Assembly (NCBI GenBank): GCA_016859345.1
Contig: CM029126.1
Coordinates: 6,615,027 to 6,679,026, forward strand
Length of the DNA stretch: 64,000 nt
From: Istiophorus platypterus
Lineage: Eukaryota > Chordata > Actinopteri > Istiophoriformes > Istiophoridae
Direction: 5' to 3'
The notes beneath the pieces were generated by a model that worked only from the letters and a program-made list of their open reading frames with translations, had not been told where the DNA came from and made no database searches. A program made the position numbers and the translations under genes. Shown in pieces: positions 1-10,937 of the stretch; the stretch's first letter is position 1, and each line of letters opens with the position of its first letter.

Positions 1-888
1 CGTCACCGTTTCCGCTGTCAGTTATTACAGTTATTGTTGTAACTGGTGACTTGCTGCATGTTTCAATTCTTAGACGTTTTCTCTTACCTCTTTATTGGCA
101 TAACCCCCTTTGTTTTATCCTGCCTACTAGTCAACTTTGGAATATATTAAACCTGGGGAGTGCAGACAGTCGACAATGGGTTAAATCTGACTGAAAAACT
201 CAGAATTATATATATTGGAGAACCCCCAAAAAAAAAAAAAACAACCTGAGCAGGTCAAAAAAAATGTAGTGGTATAAAATACAAAAAACTCGGCACAGTC
301 AAAACAGGTTAAAAAGAAAAAAAAATGCAGTTCTCTGTGCATGTAAACAAAGTCAGTGTCACTCATCTGTTTTGATTCATATTAAGCTTTTGCTAAGACA
401 TTGTTCTGTTGATTTGATGTTGGAGGGTTTTAGATACACTATGCTGGCTCGCATTCTTAAACTGCCTGTATACACAAAGTCAATAACCAGTTCCTGTCTT
501 TAAAAATGCCTCATGTTGGGTCTTTATTTTTTAATTCATTCTTTTTTTTTTTTAAGTAGAAATATCAGATAAGTCTTACCTAATCCTATGGCAGTGTGTT
601 GTAAACGCAAAATTGTATGTACTCTACTTTGTGGTGATCATAATTATTATTATGGAGAGTTTTTTTTATATATATGTGATTGACACAATAATTCAGATCA
701 GGGTTTTTGCAATCTCTCTGCAAATTAGCAATGTTAATGACAGTAGGATTTCTGCAATGATGTACTTTGCTTGCTCTTTTTTTTTAAACAGCTCTTTCAC
801 AACTCGAGCAAATTCACGTGTCTTCAGTTCCATGCAAACATAAATAAAATAAAAGACAACACGAGACGGAAACAGTTGATTATTGTTA

Positions 889-891
<3 letters not shown>
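1..891. other. AT-rich intergenic DNA, no gene seen
   Basis: The stretch is AT-rich with many A and T runs. The short open frames here are low-complexity and have no splice context. I see no Ig-type exon and no recognisable repeat. It may be 3' flank of a gene outside the window. Confidence 0.5.

Positions 892-964
<73 letters not shown>
892..964. repeat. (CA)n microsatellite
   Basis: An essentially uninterrupted CA dinucleotide run of about 70 bases. It creates spurious Thr-His and Val-Cys open frames on both strands that are not genes. Confidence 0.97.
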
Positions 965-968
<4 letters not shown>

Positions 969-1189
969 ACAAGAAGTTTCATTTCTTTGCTTTGAGGAAG
1001 AACGTCACCATGATGAAACTGTACGCCATTCTCTTTTTACTTTTTTCACTTTGGTTAAATGAAAAAAAAGGAAAAAAAAATTGACACTCTCTTAGAATGC
1101 AGCATTGCATGGTCAAACTAAAACAAAGCTTAGAAAACTTTAATCTGCATTTATCAAGTATTTTGCCGAACTCTGGATAATGCCGAGCT

Positions 1190-1870
1190 CACTAAGATGA
1201 GAAGTGGCCGGAAGAACAAGAAGGCGAGAGGTAAAACACAGCATCAAACTAGTTTTATGAAGCTTTTTGTCGATTGCAGTTATTCATTCCTCCCTGAATA
1301 CTATCATCAAAAGAAAGTCTGGCATGGTTGGGAGGGTGGGTGGTTACTAAATCCTTAAATTTGCCGTAACAGATCTGTTAGGCTGTTGTAAAACCTGTTT
1401 GTGGTGATGTTCATTCATATTGCGCCTCTAGATGTAAGATGTCACAAGGCGCTTTACAACAAAATATTTTACATACCCGTGGTAAAGTGGCAGCCAAGTT
1501 TCTTTAAGCAACCACAGAATATATGAGCATTCAGAAAACTGTATTTGAATGTGGAATGCCAACTGTGGAGCTGCCTTCATTTAAGCTTTATCCACTGAGC
1601 TTCCTGCATGTTTACAGAATTTTTTGAGTGCAAAGTTTGTCCCGTGGAGAAAGCGATCAACCATCTCAAGCATCGCTTACTATAATAATGTTGTTTGTAA
1701 ACACTGAAGATATCAAAACAGTTAGCAGTTATTACCAGATCATTACAAGCATTACTCACAGCATCGATTCACTTCCATGGAAAGTCCAGGATTAGTAGCT
1801 ATTTAAATTGCTCCTTTGTTTTACAGAGACATTGTGGATAAAGTAATAGACTCACCGAGCACTTTATCAG
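1190..1870 (+). pseudogene. Decayed 5' end of a Siglec-like receptor gene
   Basis: This segment aligns by eye with the 5' part of genes A, B and C. A purine-rich exon-1 end with donor lies at about 1231 (gaaggcgagag|gtaaaacac, compare gagtcagag|gtaaaacac in A). The leader segment at about 1640-1672 matches the bases just upstream of the A/C start codons (tttgtcccgtggagaaag). Intron-2 sequence follows at 1745-1860 (attactcacagcatc; then a match to ttatggataaagaagcatg). The signal-peptide exon with its ATG is deleted, so no protein can start here. It is a fossil of a further tandem copy. Confidence 0.7.
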
Positions 1871-2029
1871 GAAATCCACACCAGTACTGTGTAGAGTCTC
1901 CATTTTCTGTCAAAACAGACTCAGTTCTTCATGGCGTTGATGCCGCAAGATGCTCGAAATATTCCTTTGAGATTCTTGTCTTTGTTGACATGTCCATGCT
2001 TCACATAATTTCTTCAGATTAAGTCAGAG

Positions 2030-2760
2030 GCACATTCATGCTGCCAATCTCCAGTTCTACAACATCCCAAAGGTGTTTTATTGGGCTCAGATCAGGTGAC
2101 TTGGGAGGCCAACTTTTGTTTTGTGACATGGTGCGATATAATGCAGGAAGTAGGTATTAGAAGATAACTACCTGTGGCCATAAAGGAACACGCATGATCC
2201 ATAACAAGACTCAGACATGGTGTGACATTCAAATTCATGGTCGATTGTGATTAAAAAGGCTCAAAGTTTGCCAAGAAAACATTCCCTATGATTTTACACC
2301 ACCAAGGCGGCTGGGTCCATTGGTTCATGATGTTGATGCCAAATTCTGACCCTAACTTCTGCCGTGACAGCAAAAACCTGGATTCATCAGGCCAGGCAAT
2401 GGGTTTGCAGTCTTCCACTGTCCAGTTTTGGTCCGGTCGATTTTGGTTCTGGTCTGACAGGAGAAGAACCCGATTTTTTCTTCTGCTGTTGCAGCCCATC
2501 CTCCTCGGGGTTCTATGTGTTTTGCATTTGTTATCTGAGTTCCCGTAGTCTTTCTGTCAGCTCCACTAGTCTGGTCACTCTCCTCTGACCTCTCCCATGA
2601 ACAAGGAATTTCAGTTTGCAGAGCTGTCGCTCACCACATGCTTTTTCTGAGAAAACTCAAGAGAGATCAGCAGTTTTCAGAAATAGACAAAACAGCTTGT
2701 TTGGCACCAACAGTCACATCACTGAGATCACTTGTTTTCCCCCCATTCTGATGTTTGATA
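2030..2760 (-). mobile_element. Tc1/mariner DNA transposon relic
   Basis: The - strand encodes fragments of a Tc1-type DDE transposase. The clearest is at about 2380-2450: NWTVEDCKPIAWPDESRFLL, containing the first catalytic Asp context (DESRFLL). The + strand text is the complement of a repeat family common in teleost genomes. Several stops and indels make it non-autonomous and dead. It sits between the 5' and 3' halves of the Siglec relic and probably helped break it. Terminal inverted repeats were not delimited. Confidence 0.75.
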
Positions 2761-2779
2761 TGAATTGAATTGAATATGA

Positions 2780-3440
2780 AAATGAACATGAATTGAAGGA
2801 TTTCTTACAATGAGACTGATCTTGATGGAGACTTGTTGTTGACGCTCCTGCAGAGTCTTTCAGTTTGCTTGAACAGCTGAAACTTGGAGAAGAAATGTAA
2901 AACCATCAGACTGACAAAGAAACACACTAACTTGGAGTTGTCATAATGAGCACTTCACTGTGTGATTAGACTTTGCTGAAATTTCATAATCCCCACCATT
3001 GTAACTGTGTTGGTTTGTCCAATTATCTCTGAGCATCTTAAAATGAGGAACTATACTACATTTAACAGGTCATTGTTATCTATGTCCTCTTTTACCGCTG
3101 CATTGCTGGAAATAACAATCCCCAGCTGGATTGTAAATCCACATGCTCATCAATCCTAGGTTCAATCACTTTGATATGTCATTTTCATTTGCTTTTATAC
3201 CTTTTTGTAACTGAGGTAAAGCTGATGGCGCACATAATTTCCAGTACAGTCACAATAATCTATTATCTATTTTATTATCATAATGATTTTATCATATTTT
3301 TTTTTTATCTGTAAAATCATATTATCAAAAACACAATACATTATGGGGCAATTATAGTTTGTGCGATTTTGTTAACATCTCTGGCTTTTAACACACATTA
3401 ATTGACTTATACTTTTTGGGTTACAGCAAATAATATGCGG
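2780..3440 (+). pseudogene. Decayed 3' flank and intron of an A/B-type receptor copy
   Basis: Bases 2795-3060 match the DNA downstream of gene A (7755-7830 and 8150-8340; shared runs include acttggagaagaaat and aaacacactaacttggag). Bases 3060-3180 match 8540-8700. Bases 3260-3440 match the intron before the transmembrane exon of gene B (12,070-12,260; shared tctggcttttaacacac). No open coding exon remains. With 1190-1870 this represents one decayed ancestral unit. Confidence 0.6.
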
Positions 3441-3794
3441 AAAACCAGTTTTGAATATTAAAACTATGGTGATTTTGGTGTGACACAGTCAAAAAGTATA
3501 TGCTCGGTTTACCAAGATAACAAGATGTAAAAAAATAAATAAAAAAACCCCCACAATTTCCCACCACTTCTTCACAGTACTACTTTTTAAAAAAAGTTTC
3601 AAATTACTTCACAACCATGGAGAAAAAAAAAACAAGCAAACAGAAGTAGTTTTCTTTTATTGCACTATTCTGTGATGTAGGTAAAAATTTGTAATCAAAT
3701 ATACAATATATGTAATGTCAGTATCATGAAATTCTGACTGTGTGAAAGCCCATTGGCTTCAGGGAAGGAGAAATATTGCTGAAAAATGACTGGG

Positions 3795-3906
3795 GAAACT
3801 TCCTGAAACTGTGCTGCACAAAAAAGGAAGAAATAAAGAAGGAAGGAGAGGAAGAGTCTGCATAGCAGAAACACTCAGTAGAGATCGCTGTGAAGAGGAG
3901 TCAGAG
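3795..3906 (+). promoter_or_regulatory. Proximal promoter and non-coding exon 1 of gene A
   Basis: The element gaaacttcctgaaact (3795-3810, ETS/STAT-like) is followed by a purine-rich tract with several GGAA cores, then an exon end at 3906 with donor gtaaaa. The same arrangement occurs before genes C (14,952-15,066) and D (21,981-22,108). GGAA-rich TATA-less promoters are typical of myeloid and lymphoid genes that use PU.1/ETS factors, so leukocyte expression is inferred. The transcription start itself is not visible. Confidence 0.45.
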
Positions 3907-4165
3907 GTAAAACACATTATTTAACATGTTTTTTTGTTTTTTTTTAACATATTATGCTTTAACAATAAAGAAAATTGTCACAGTGGTCACATGCCTGGAC
4001 ATAGTATGATCTTGCAACTAAGGAATAACCTAATATGCAACATCCTGTTTTAAAATGATGATGATGTCAACTGTGGACTTTCCTTAAGTTCAGCTTCTGC
4101 TTGTTTACAGTAACGTTAGTGTAAATTTTGTCCCGTGGAGAAAGTGATCGACGGTCTCAAGCGGG

Positions 4166-7100
4166 ATGATTGTTCTCATCTGGGTGACTCTGCTTTTCTC
4201 TGCGAGAAGCAGCAAAGCAAATACAGGTATTCACCTTCACTGTACCTTGTTTGAATGTCAGCATTAAAGATACGAACATAGTAGTGAGCAATACTTTGCC
4301 GTTTTAAGTGTCCTTATAAATGTCCTCCTGACAAGCGTCGATATGATATGTATTAAGATTTTCCACCCTGAATTCACTAGTTTATGAATTACTCACAGCA
4401 TCTCTCTACCTAATTGTAAACTCTAGGATTATTCGTTATTTAAATCACTCTTTTTTTTTTTTACCAAAGATGTTATGGATAAAGAAGCATGATGAAATTC
4501 TATTGTATTGTGCCTTTACACTGCTGACAATGGCAGTTATATAAAACAAACAGAATTTAAAATATCCTCTGTCCCTGTTTTTCTCTGACTGTTTTCATTA
4601 ACAGGTGCATCAGTGCAGAAACGTACTCACTGTCCCATTTATGAATACTGTATCACTCTGAATGAAGGAGAAATAACGGGGGAGGCTGGACTCTGTGTTG
4701 TCATACCGTGCTCTTTCACCACTTCATCTGACTTTATACCCAAAAATATAGTTTGGTTAAAATGTGAACCAGGACAAAATTGTGAGGATTCTGACGTGAT
4801 CTTCAGAACTAACAACAACAGAAGGATTCAGCCAGAGTTCAGGGGGCGAGTGTCACTGCTGGAGCCTGATGTGAGTCAGAACAACTGCAGCATCATCATC
4901 AATGACGTGAAGGAGTCAGACTCTGGATCATATCAGCTCAGAGTTCTTGGAAGCATATATGGACAATCAGATCGATTGACATACCCTCTACGAGCAACTG
5001 TCTCTATTAAAGGTATGAAGAGCTTCAACATATATATATATATACAGTCAGTTGTTGTGCCTATGACTTGCACTGACATATTTAGTGTATTTAGAGTCTT
5101 AATGGGACATAAAGAGGTGTTTGACATTTGTCAACCTCTGTGGGCAAATAGTGTGAACTGCAGAAGTTCCTGCAAACAACAACAAAGTATCAGATGATTT
5201 TAGCCCAAATTTAAGTGAATGATGACCTTCAGGGTGCTCAACTGATTCCATTCATGGACTGGTCTCCTAATAGGTCGGAGTCAGAGGCCCACAGTGATGA
5301 TTCCTTCACTGACAGCGGGACAGCAGGCCACACTGACCTGCACTGCTCCTGGTCTCTGCTCTGGTTCCGATCCTAAAATCACCTGGAGGTGGAGAGGAGC
5401 AGGAGAGAAGGACTCTAACATCACAGGAAACATCACTGCCAATCAGGGGCGAACCTCGACTTTGACCTTTAACTCGTCAGCGGAACACCACAGCACCAAC
5501 ATCACCTGTGAGGTCAGCTACGGAGGAAGCACAACTACCGAAGAAACTGTGACTCTTAGTGTGACCTGTCAGTAGAACAATTTACCTTCGCGTTCACGTT
5601 TATTTTTTACCGTCAAAGATGTTTGCTAAGAGATTTGCTCTAATGTCATTTCAGAGGGTTTTCTGAACTTTGCAACCTGTTTTCTTTTGGTGACTCTTTG
5701 TGTCATAGATGTGAAGGAAGTGAGAACCACAGGAACACAAGTGTGAAGGAGGGTGAGACTCTGAATCTGACCTGCAGTGTTGAAAGTTTCCCTCCGTCAC
5801 GTATCACATGGACTAAATTTTCCAACGTGAAAAATCAAAATGGATCAGAACCTACTCTGCAGAACAACACTAAAACCCATGTGCAGGAAGAAAGTGGAAA
5901 GGCCATTATTTCCATCTCTAATGTGACAGCAGAAGATTCAGGACGGTACATCTGCACAGTAGAACATCTGAACAGCACCTTGACAGAAAATATTGATGTA
6001 ACAGTGACATGTGAGTACCTTGTCTGGCTTTTTTAGAAAATTAAGCTATGAGTTCAGTGTAAGGCAAATTTTTTAAAAGCCACAAAAATTCACTGAATAA
6101 CATCAATAGCCCTCTGCCTTCATATATGTTATGCCATCTCAATATTTTTTTTTTTTTTTTTTTTTTTTTATTTTTATTAACTGGACTACTACTGTACTGA
6201 CATTACTTTTTGTTTTTTTTTTTTTTTTAAATTAAATTTTTTTAAAAAAAAAAAGTCTTCAGCTGCACAGGTTTAGAAAAAAAAAAAAAAAAAAAAATGT
6301 TGTTCTATGTTAACTAATCTCATAAATTTTTTTTTTTTATTTAGACAGTAGCAGTAGTAAAGTGGTGTATAAAAAATATAAGGCAGGGAGATACAGGACA
6401 GACACATCATTTTCTTTATTTTATTTTTTTTTTAGGCCAAATTTTTTTTTTTTTTTTTTGCTCACAGATAAGAGAAGATATGAAACTGCAGTGATCACTG
6501 GGACTGCATCTGAATCTGAGGATGATGAGTCTGACCTGCAGCTTTTCCCTCTCTCTCCATCTCTTATTACGTGACTAAAGCAGTTAGCAACACAATGTAT
6601 GATGTGTGTGTGACCATCCCGCAGAACCACACTGGATCATCCACACTTATCATCCCTAACGTGGCAGCAGAACATTCTGGGCAGTACACCTGTACTGCAA
6701 AATACCTGGAAAAGACTGTGACTCTAAATGCTAATGTAACTGTGACTTGTAAGTAGACTGTGCCAGGAGGTGTGTGTTCACATTTTACACCGTGGGCATT
6801 TTGTCATGATGTTTTGATCCTGCTTGTGTGTTTACAGGGCTGTCCAAGATCCTAAGTGGCTCTGGCTGTGCCGTTCAGTCAGGGGTCCTGACCTGTGTGT
6901 GTATCAGTGAGGGGTTTCCCTTACCCACCATCGAGTGGCCGCTGCTGAAGAACCACACTGAGTACTCAGTCACCAACGCTGTATCAAACTATAAAGTCAG
7001 CAGCACCATCATCCTAAATATAAAAAACCACAACACCATTTCTGTTGAGTGTGTCACCAGCCAAAACAATGTGGCAGCAAACAAAACTCTCACCATAACA

Positions 7101-7715
7101 AACCTGAGTGAAAAAATGAGTAAGTGCTCTGAACTACAGCATTTGTGCTACTCTAGACCACTGCTTTATGACATTTTTAGCACCATTTTTTATCTGTCCT
7201 TTTATTCAGACAACTGTTGAGCAAGCTATGGCGTGTATATTGTTGGTCAGAAAAAGAAAACATGGGATTCACCATTTTTTTCTGTCATGCCTTCTGATTG
7301 CAGCACTGCTCAAAAACTTACGGTTTGAAACCATACTTGCCTTTATGATCGATATTTGTTTTAGTTTTTATTCTAAATTCTTTGTTGTGTTATTTCATTC
7401 AGCAGATGTTGGGCAAAATTATTTACTCAGTACAGTTCTTCCCTGGGCCATTGCTGGTGCATCTCTCAGTGTGAATGTCTTCTGCATTATCTGCATATTG
7501 TTCCTGTGGTATGTTTCTACATCCGTATTTTATGTTTTGAAGGCTCTTTCATACACCGGAGTGCATCAGACAACAAATAATTGGCCACCGTTTCTTCTCT
7601 CCCAAGGTACACAAGAAAACAGTTGAAACCAAATCAAGAGGACAGAATTTACATTTCACTGAAGAGAGCAGACAAATCCCCAGAGTACGATGTTATTGCC
7701 CGGCCCCTCAAATGA
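4166..7715 (+). pseudogene. Siglec-like receptor gene A: lectin ectodomain joined to ITAM tail, disrupted as read
   Basis: Exons by eye: signal peptide 4166-4226, V-set 4605-5012, C2 domains 5274-5567, 5709-6010, 6468-6748 and 6838-7119, transmembrane 7403-7508, tail 7607-7715. The V-set has the Siglec pattern CVVIPCSF and SYQLRV, whose Arg matches the canonical sialic-acid-binding Arg. The fourth C2 has the CVC...PLPTIEWPLL core seen in MAG domain 5. The tail carries YISL-x8-YDVI, an ITAM. Two breaks are visible against gene C: one G missing near 5736 in exon 5 (TGA follows) and a scrambled first half of exon 6 including one G missing at 6574. The C-type transmembrane exon (from 7312) is truncated at 7351 and lacks a donor. 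The gene is either dead or carries assembly errors; the rest of its frame is intact. Confidence 0.75.
6040..6625 (+). other. Indel- and homopolymer-rich block inside the duplicated region
   Basis: Compared with 17,455-18,040 in gene C, this block has dense single-base insertions and deletions and T/A runs up to about 25 bases. Sequence on both sides is nearly identical between copies. Exon 6 of gene A is scrambled over its first half and then matches C exactly from about 6625. This looks more like unpolished long-read consensus than ordinary mutation. Confidence 0.6.
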
Positions 7716-10582
7716 CAAGCTTCTACAGGCTTCTCGGGTGTCTCTCCGACAGACTGGTTGAAGGATTTCTTACACTGACATTGATTTGATTGTTGATGCT
7801 CGTGTAGTGTCATTCAGTTTGTTTGAATGTCTGCATTAGAGGTTCATAAATCAATGTGTAATATTTCATGAATGTGACTTTTTATAGTGGTTAAAATGTT
7901 TCCAAAATTTTAACTTTTCTATTTTTTCCCCCTTTTGTTTACATGTATTAAATGTTAATTCATCCAGAGGAAGTCAAATGAAACGTACATTCTTTCGCTG
8001 GGCCTTGTTGTCATTCATTGAACACACAATTTTACACCTCAGAGAGGCAAAGTCCCATTTATTACACTGTAGGATACTTATGCCCCGGATCTTTGAATCA
8101 CTGTTTCACCAGCCCTCGGTAGACAATAACAGAGAGTTTGAGGAAACTCAAACTTCTGAAACTTGGAGAAGAAATATAAAACCATCAGACCGACAAAGAA
8201 ACACACTAACTTGGAGTTGTCACAATGAGCACTTCACTGGGTGATTAGACTTTGCTGAAATTTCATAATCCTCACAATCACAACTGTGTTGGTTTGTCCA
8301 ATTAGCTCTGAGCATCATAAATTGAGGAACTATGTAGAAAATGCCTTTAATACCTAATTAGCTATGCGATATTTTTGTGCAATGTCTTGAATTAATGCTT
8401 GAAGTCTACATTTTAGTCACATTTTGATGGCTTTGTTTCAAATCCATTGTGGTGGTTAACAGAGGCATAATTACGAAAATTGCGTCACTGTCAAATTTCT
8501 ATGTACCTAACTGTATTTCAGTAGGTTACATTAAAGAAGTCATTATTATCTATTTCCTCTTTTACAGCTGCATGGCTGGAAATAACACGGCTCACAGAAC
8601 TAAAAACGGAGCGAGCGGTATCTTGCTCCCCAGCAGGATTGTAAATCACATGCTCATTTGGATCAATCCTAAGGTTCAATGTCTTGCTCAAGACAACACT
8701 TTGACATGTCAAAAGTTATAACAGGGACTCAAACCAAGAACTTTATGAGTAAGGGATGACCCAGTCTGGTTTGGTTGGGATATAACCAATCAGCTGTCAG
8801 TCAAACACCCTGGGACCTCTCTGCCATGCTGCAGTTTCTGCTTTTTGCTGTTTGCTGTCTGCTGTCTGCCTCTGTTTGAAAAGTAAGTGACTGTGAGAAT
8901 AATTTCAATCGGTTCTTAGTTGATCACAGTGATAAAATGCCACCCTTAAGTGTGAAGAGGAAGTTTTGAAGAGACACTGGGGATACATTATTGCAAAATA
9001 GGCTTCACCGCTGCATGACAGCCGCTTTAAGCTGCTTCCTTTTTCTTCAACACAAGTTACCATACTAGTATGCCTGATGTATTTACACTTTTTATCGTGC
9101 AGCGGCAAACAGTCACTGAGTTATATAAAGACATGCAAAACCTCACCTTCAAGCATTGAAGGATGTGAGGCCTTTGCTTAAAGTAGGAGGTCTGCAATGC
9201 CAAAATTAAAAAGCACTTAGCAACCTCAACAACTGTTCCCTCAGCAGTTGCAGAAGAGTGGCAGACATTATACTTGCTGAAATCAATAATCCAATGCATT
9301 GATGTCAAAGATGCAGTTTATGTCTTGCGCAGTTCAACTCGTCAGCGCAACCCAAAGTCTCTCAGCGTTTCTGATAGGCCTAAGTAGACCATGCTGGGTC
9401 CTCTTCTACCGGTCCTTCTCTGCCAGACCGTAAGCAGCCTCCCTCTACTGATAAGCCCTGCCGGCCTCACTGCATGCACTTCAGAGACAATTCCAAACCT
9501 CCGCCCCGTCGACCCGCACAAAGGTTTTCAAGGTGCCACACGTCGGCGCTGGATCGGGACGTAAAAATATCCCGCTGTGCAGCATCAGTAATGCTTTATA
9601 CTGTCATGCTCCACAAATTTGCTGCAGATTGATGATGTCACTCAAATTTATCGGGGATTCAACATCAAACGGTCTACACCACTGTCTCAGTTTGGGAGTT
9701 TTCCAAACTGCTTTCAACATTATAGAGGAAAATTCTCTTGGTTGACAGAAGGTATAACATTTGATTTTGAGGTGGGGTTCTTTTAATATATTTTTTACAT
9801 CAGTGAACCTAGTGTCATTAAAAGCATTCTGCTCTCCTTACTAGATGTGTTTGTACTAATTAATTTTTTATCAACTGAAAATGTGTTGAGTTCGTAGTGT
9901 GTATCTTTTGAAAATTTCTCAGCCAAAAAGTGGTTATTTAGCAAATGAAGTAGTCACAATTATCCAGAATAAATTAATCGCCTCGACATTTCTAAGAGCA
10001 GTTTTTTTTTTTTTTTTTTCATTTCTTGAAGCAGATGTTGCTCAACATCATGGTCGACCAAAACATAAACAGTATGTAAAAAAAGCCCAAAACAAAACCC
10101 CCAAACCCCAGTGATCATTTTGTTTAGTAACTCTGTGAAAATCTATATTATGCTGAAAATTGTCATTTCTTTGATCCATTAAGTAACAAAATGTTTGTGA
10201 ATGTAAATGTGTTGTTTCCCCTTGTTCGCCCTGGCTTTCAAATGTTAATATAAACCCTGGTATTCAAATTTAACTGTGACCTAGACTTTTCATTCATTTT
10301 TATTACTTTTTGTAACTGATGTAGAGCTGATGGAGCACGTAACATTTTGAAAGCACCTTGCTCCCATTCGCACATAGCTCTTCAAAGTTAAGAAAAACTG
10401 GTCTCAGACCTTTTGAAGCCACTGTATAAATTAAAAAAAAAAAAAAGAATCTATAAGAAAAAGTTCTCAGTTTATTTCCTTCTCCAAATGACGAGATTTA
10501 TTTTAAGCCTTACACCAGGGTTCCCTTTTTTTAGATGCTTCACTTTACCAGCACCCATGATACACGATTTGATAATATTCAT
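7716..10582. other. Region between genes A and B, no intact gene
   Basis: 7755-7830, 8150-8340 and 8540-8700 are paralogous to 2795-3180 and mark the 3' flank of the ancestral receptor unit. 10,290-10,350 resembles 3190-3240. A CCAAT-like site at 8786 precedes a short hydrophobic frame (from 8827) that ends in TGA. A second hydrophobic 13-codon frame (9391-9429) ends at gtaagc. Neither is followed by a domain exon. Long T runs occur near 10,005. Confidence 0.5.
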
Positions 10583-10631
10583 ATATGTCACACACACACA
10601 CATATACATACATTAACACACACACAAACAG

Positions 10632-10677
<46 letters not shown>
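10583..10677. repeat. Compound (CA)n/(TA)n microsatellite
   Basis: Imperfect CA repeats pass into a perfect TA run of about 18 bases, just upstream of the 5' flank of gene B. Confidence 0.95.
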
Positions 10678-10937
10678 GGCACCTTTTTGAATTCAGTTTC
10701 ACAAACTGCTCCGCAATTGAAGTATAAGGTCCACAACACCATGAATAAAGTGGCAGCCAAATGTTGCTTAATGAAGGAACACTGGAATAACTGAACATTC
10801 AACATCCTGTATTAGGATGTGCAAATTCTGCTCCTTTTGTTTCGGTTTTGGTCAACTGAATTTCCTGCATATTTGCTGCACTTTTCGTGTAAAATTTTGT
10901 CCTGGAGAAGGAGAGCGACCGTCTCAAGCACCAAACC

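Larger units (their letters stand above)
3645..7351 (+). repeat. Tandem segmental duplication, copy 1 (paralogous to 14,807-18,770)
   Basis: From the agttttcttttattgc start, this block follows 14,807-18,770 nearly base for base through promoter, exons and introns. Two exceptions stand out: about 290 bases present only in the other copy (near 15,083-15,374), and the indel-rich block 6040-6625. Homology stops abruptly at 7351 inside the transmembrane exon. The V-set exons differ by only two bases, so the duplication or a gene-conversion event is recent. Confidence 0.9.

Noticed and set aside
693..995. Open frames of His-Thr or Val-Cys repeats
   Set aside because: They are translations of the (CA)n microsatellite; same for frames over CA, TG and TCTA tracts at 10.6, 19.1, 55.4 and 59.8 kb.
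4933..5127. Antisense frames over the Siglec V-set exons
   Set aside because: Shadows of strongly supported exons, repeated identically in copies A and C because the DNA is duplicated; no splice or domain support.
7312..7380. C-type transmembrane exon in gene A
   Set aside because: It has the acceptor and first half but loses the donor and the rest of the helix at 7351; the B-type exon at 7403 keeps phase and must replace it.
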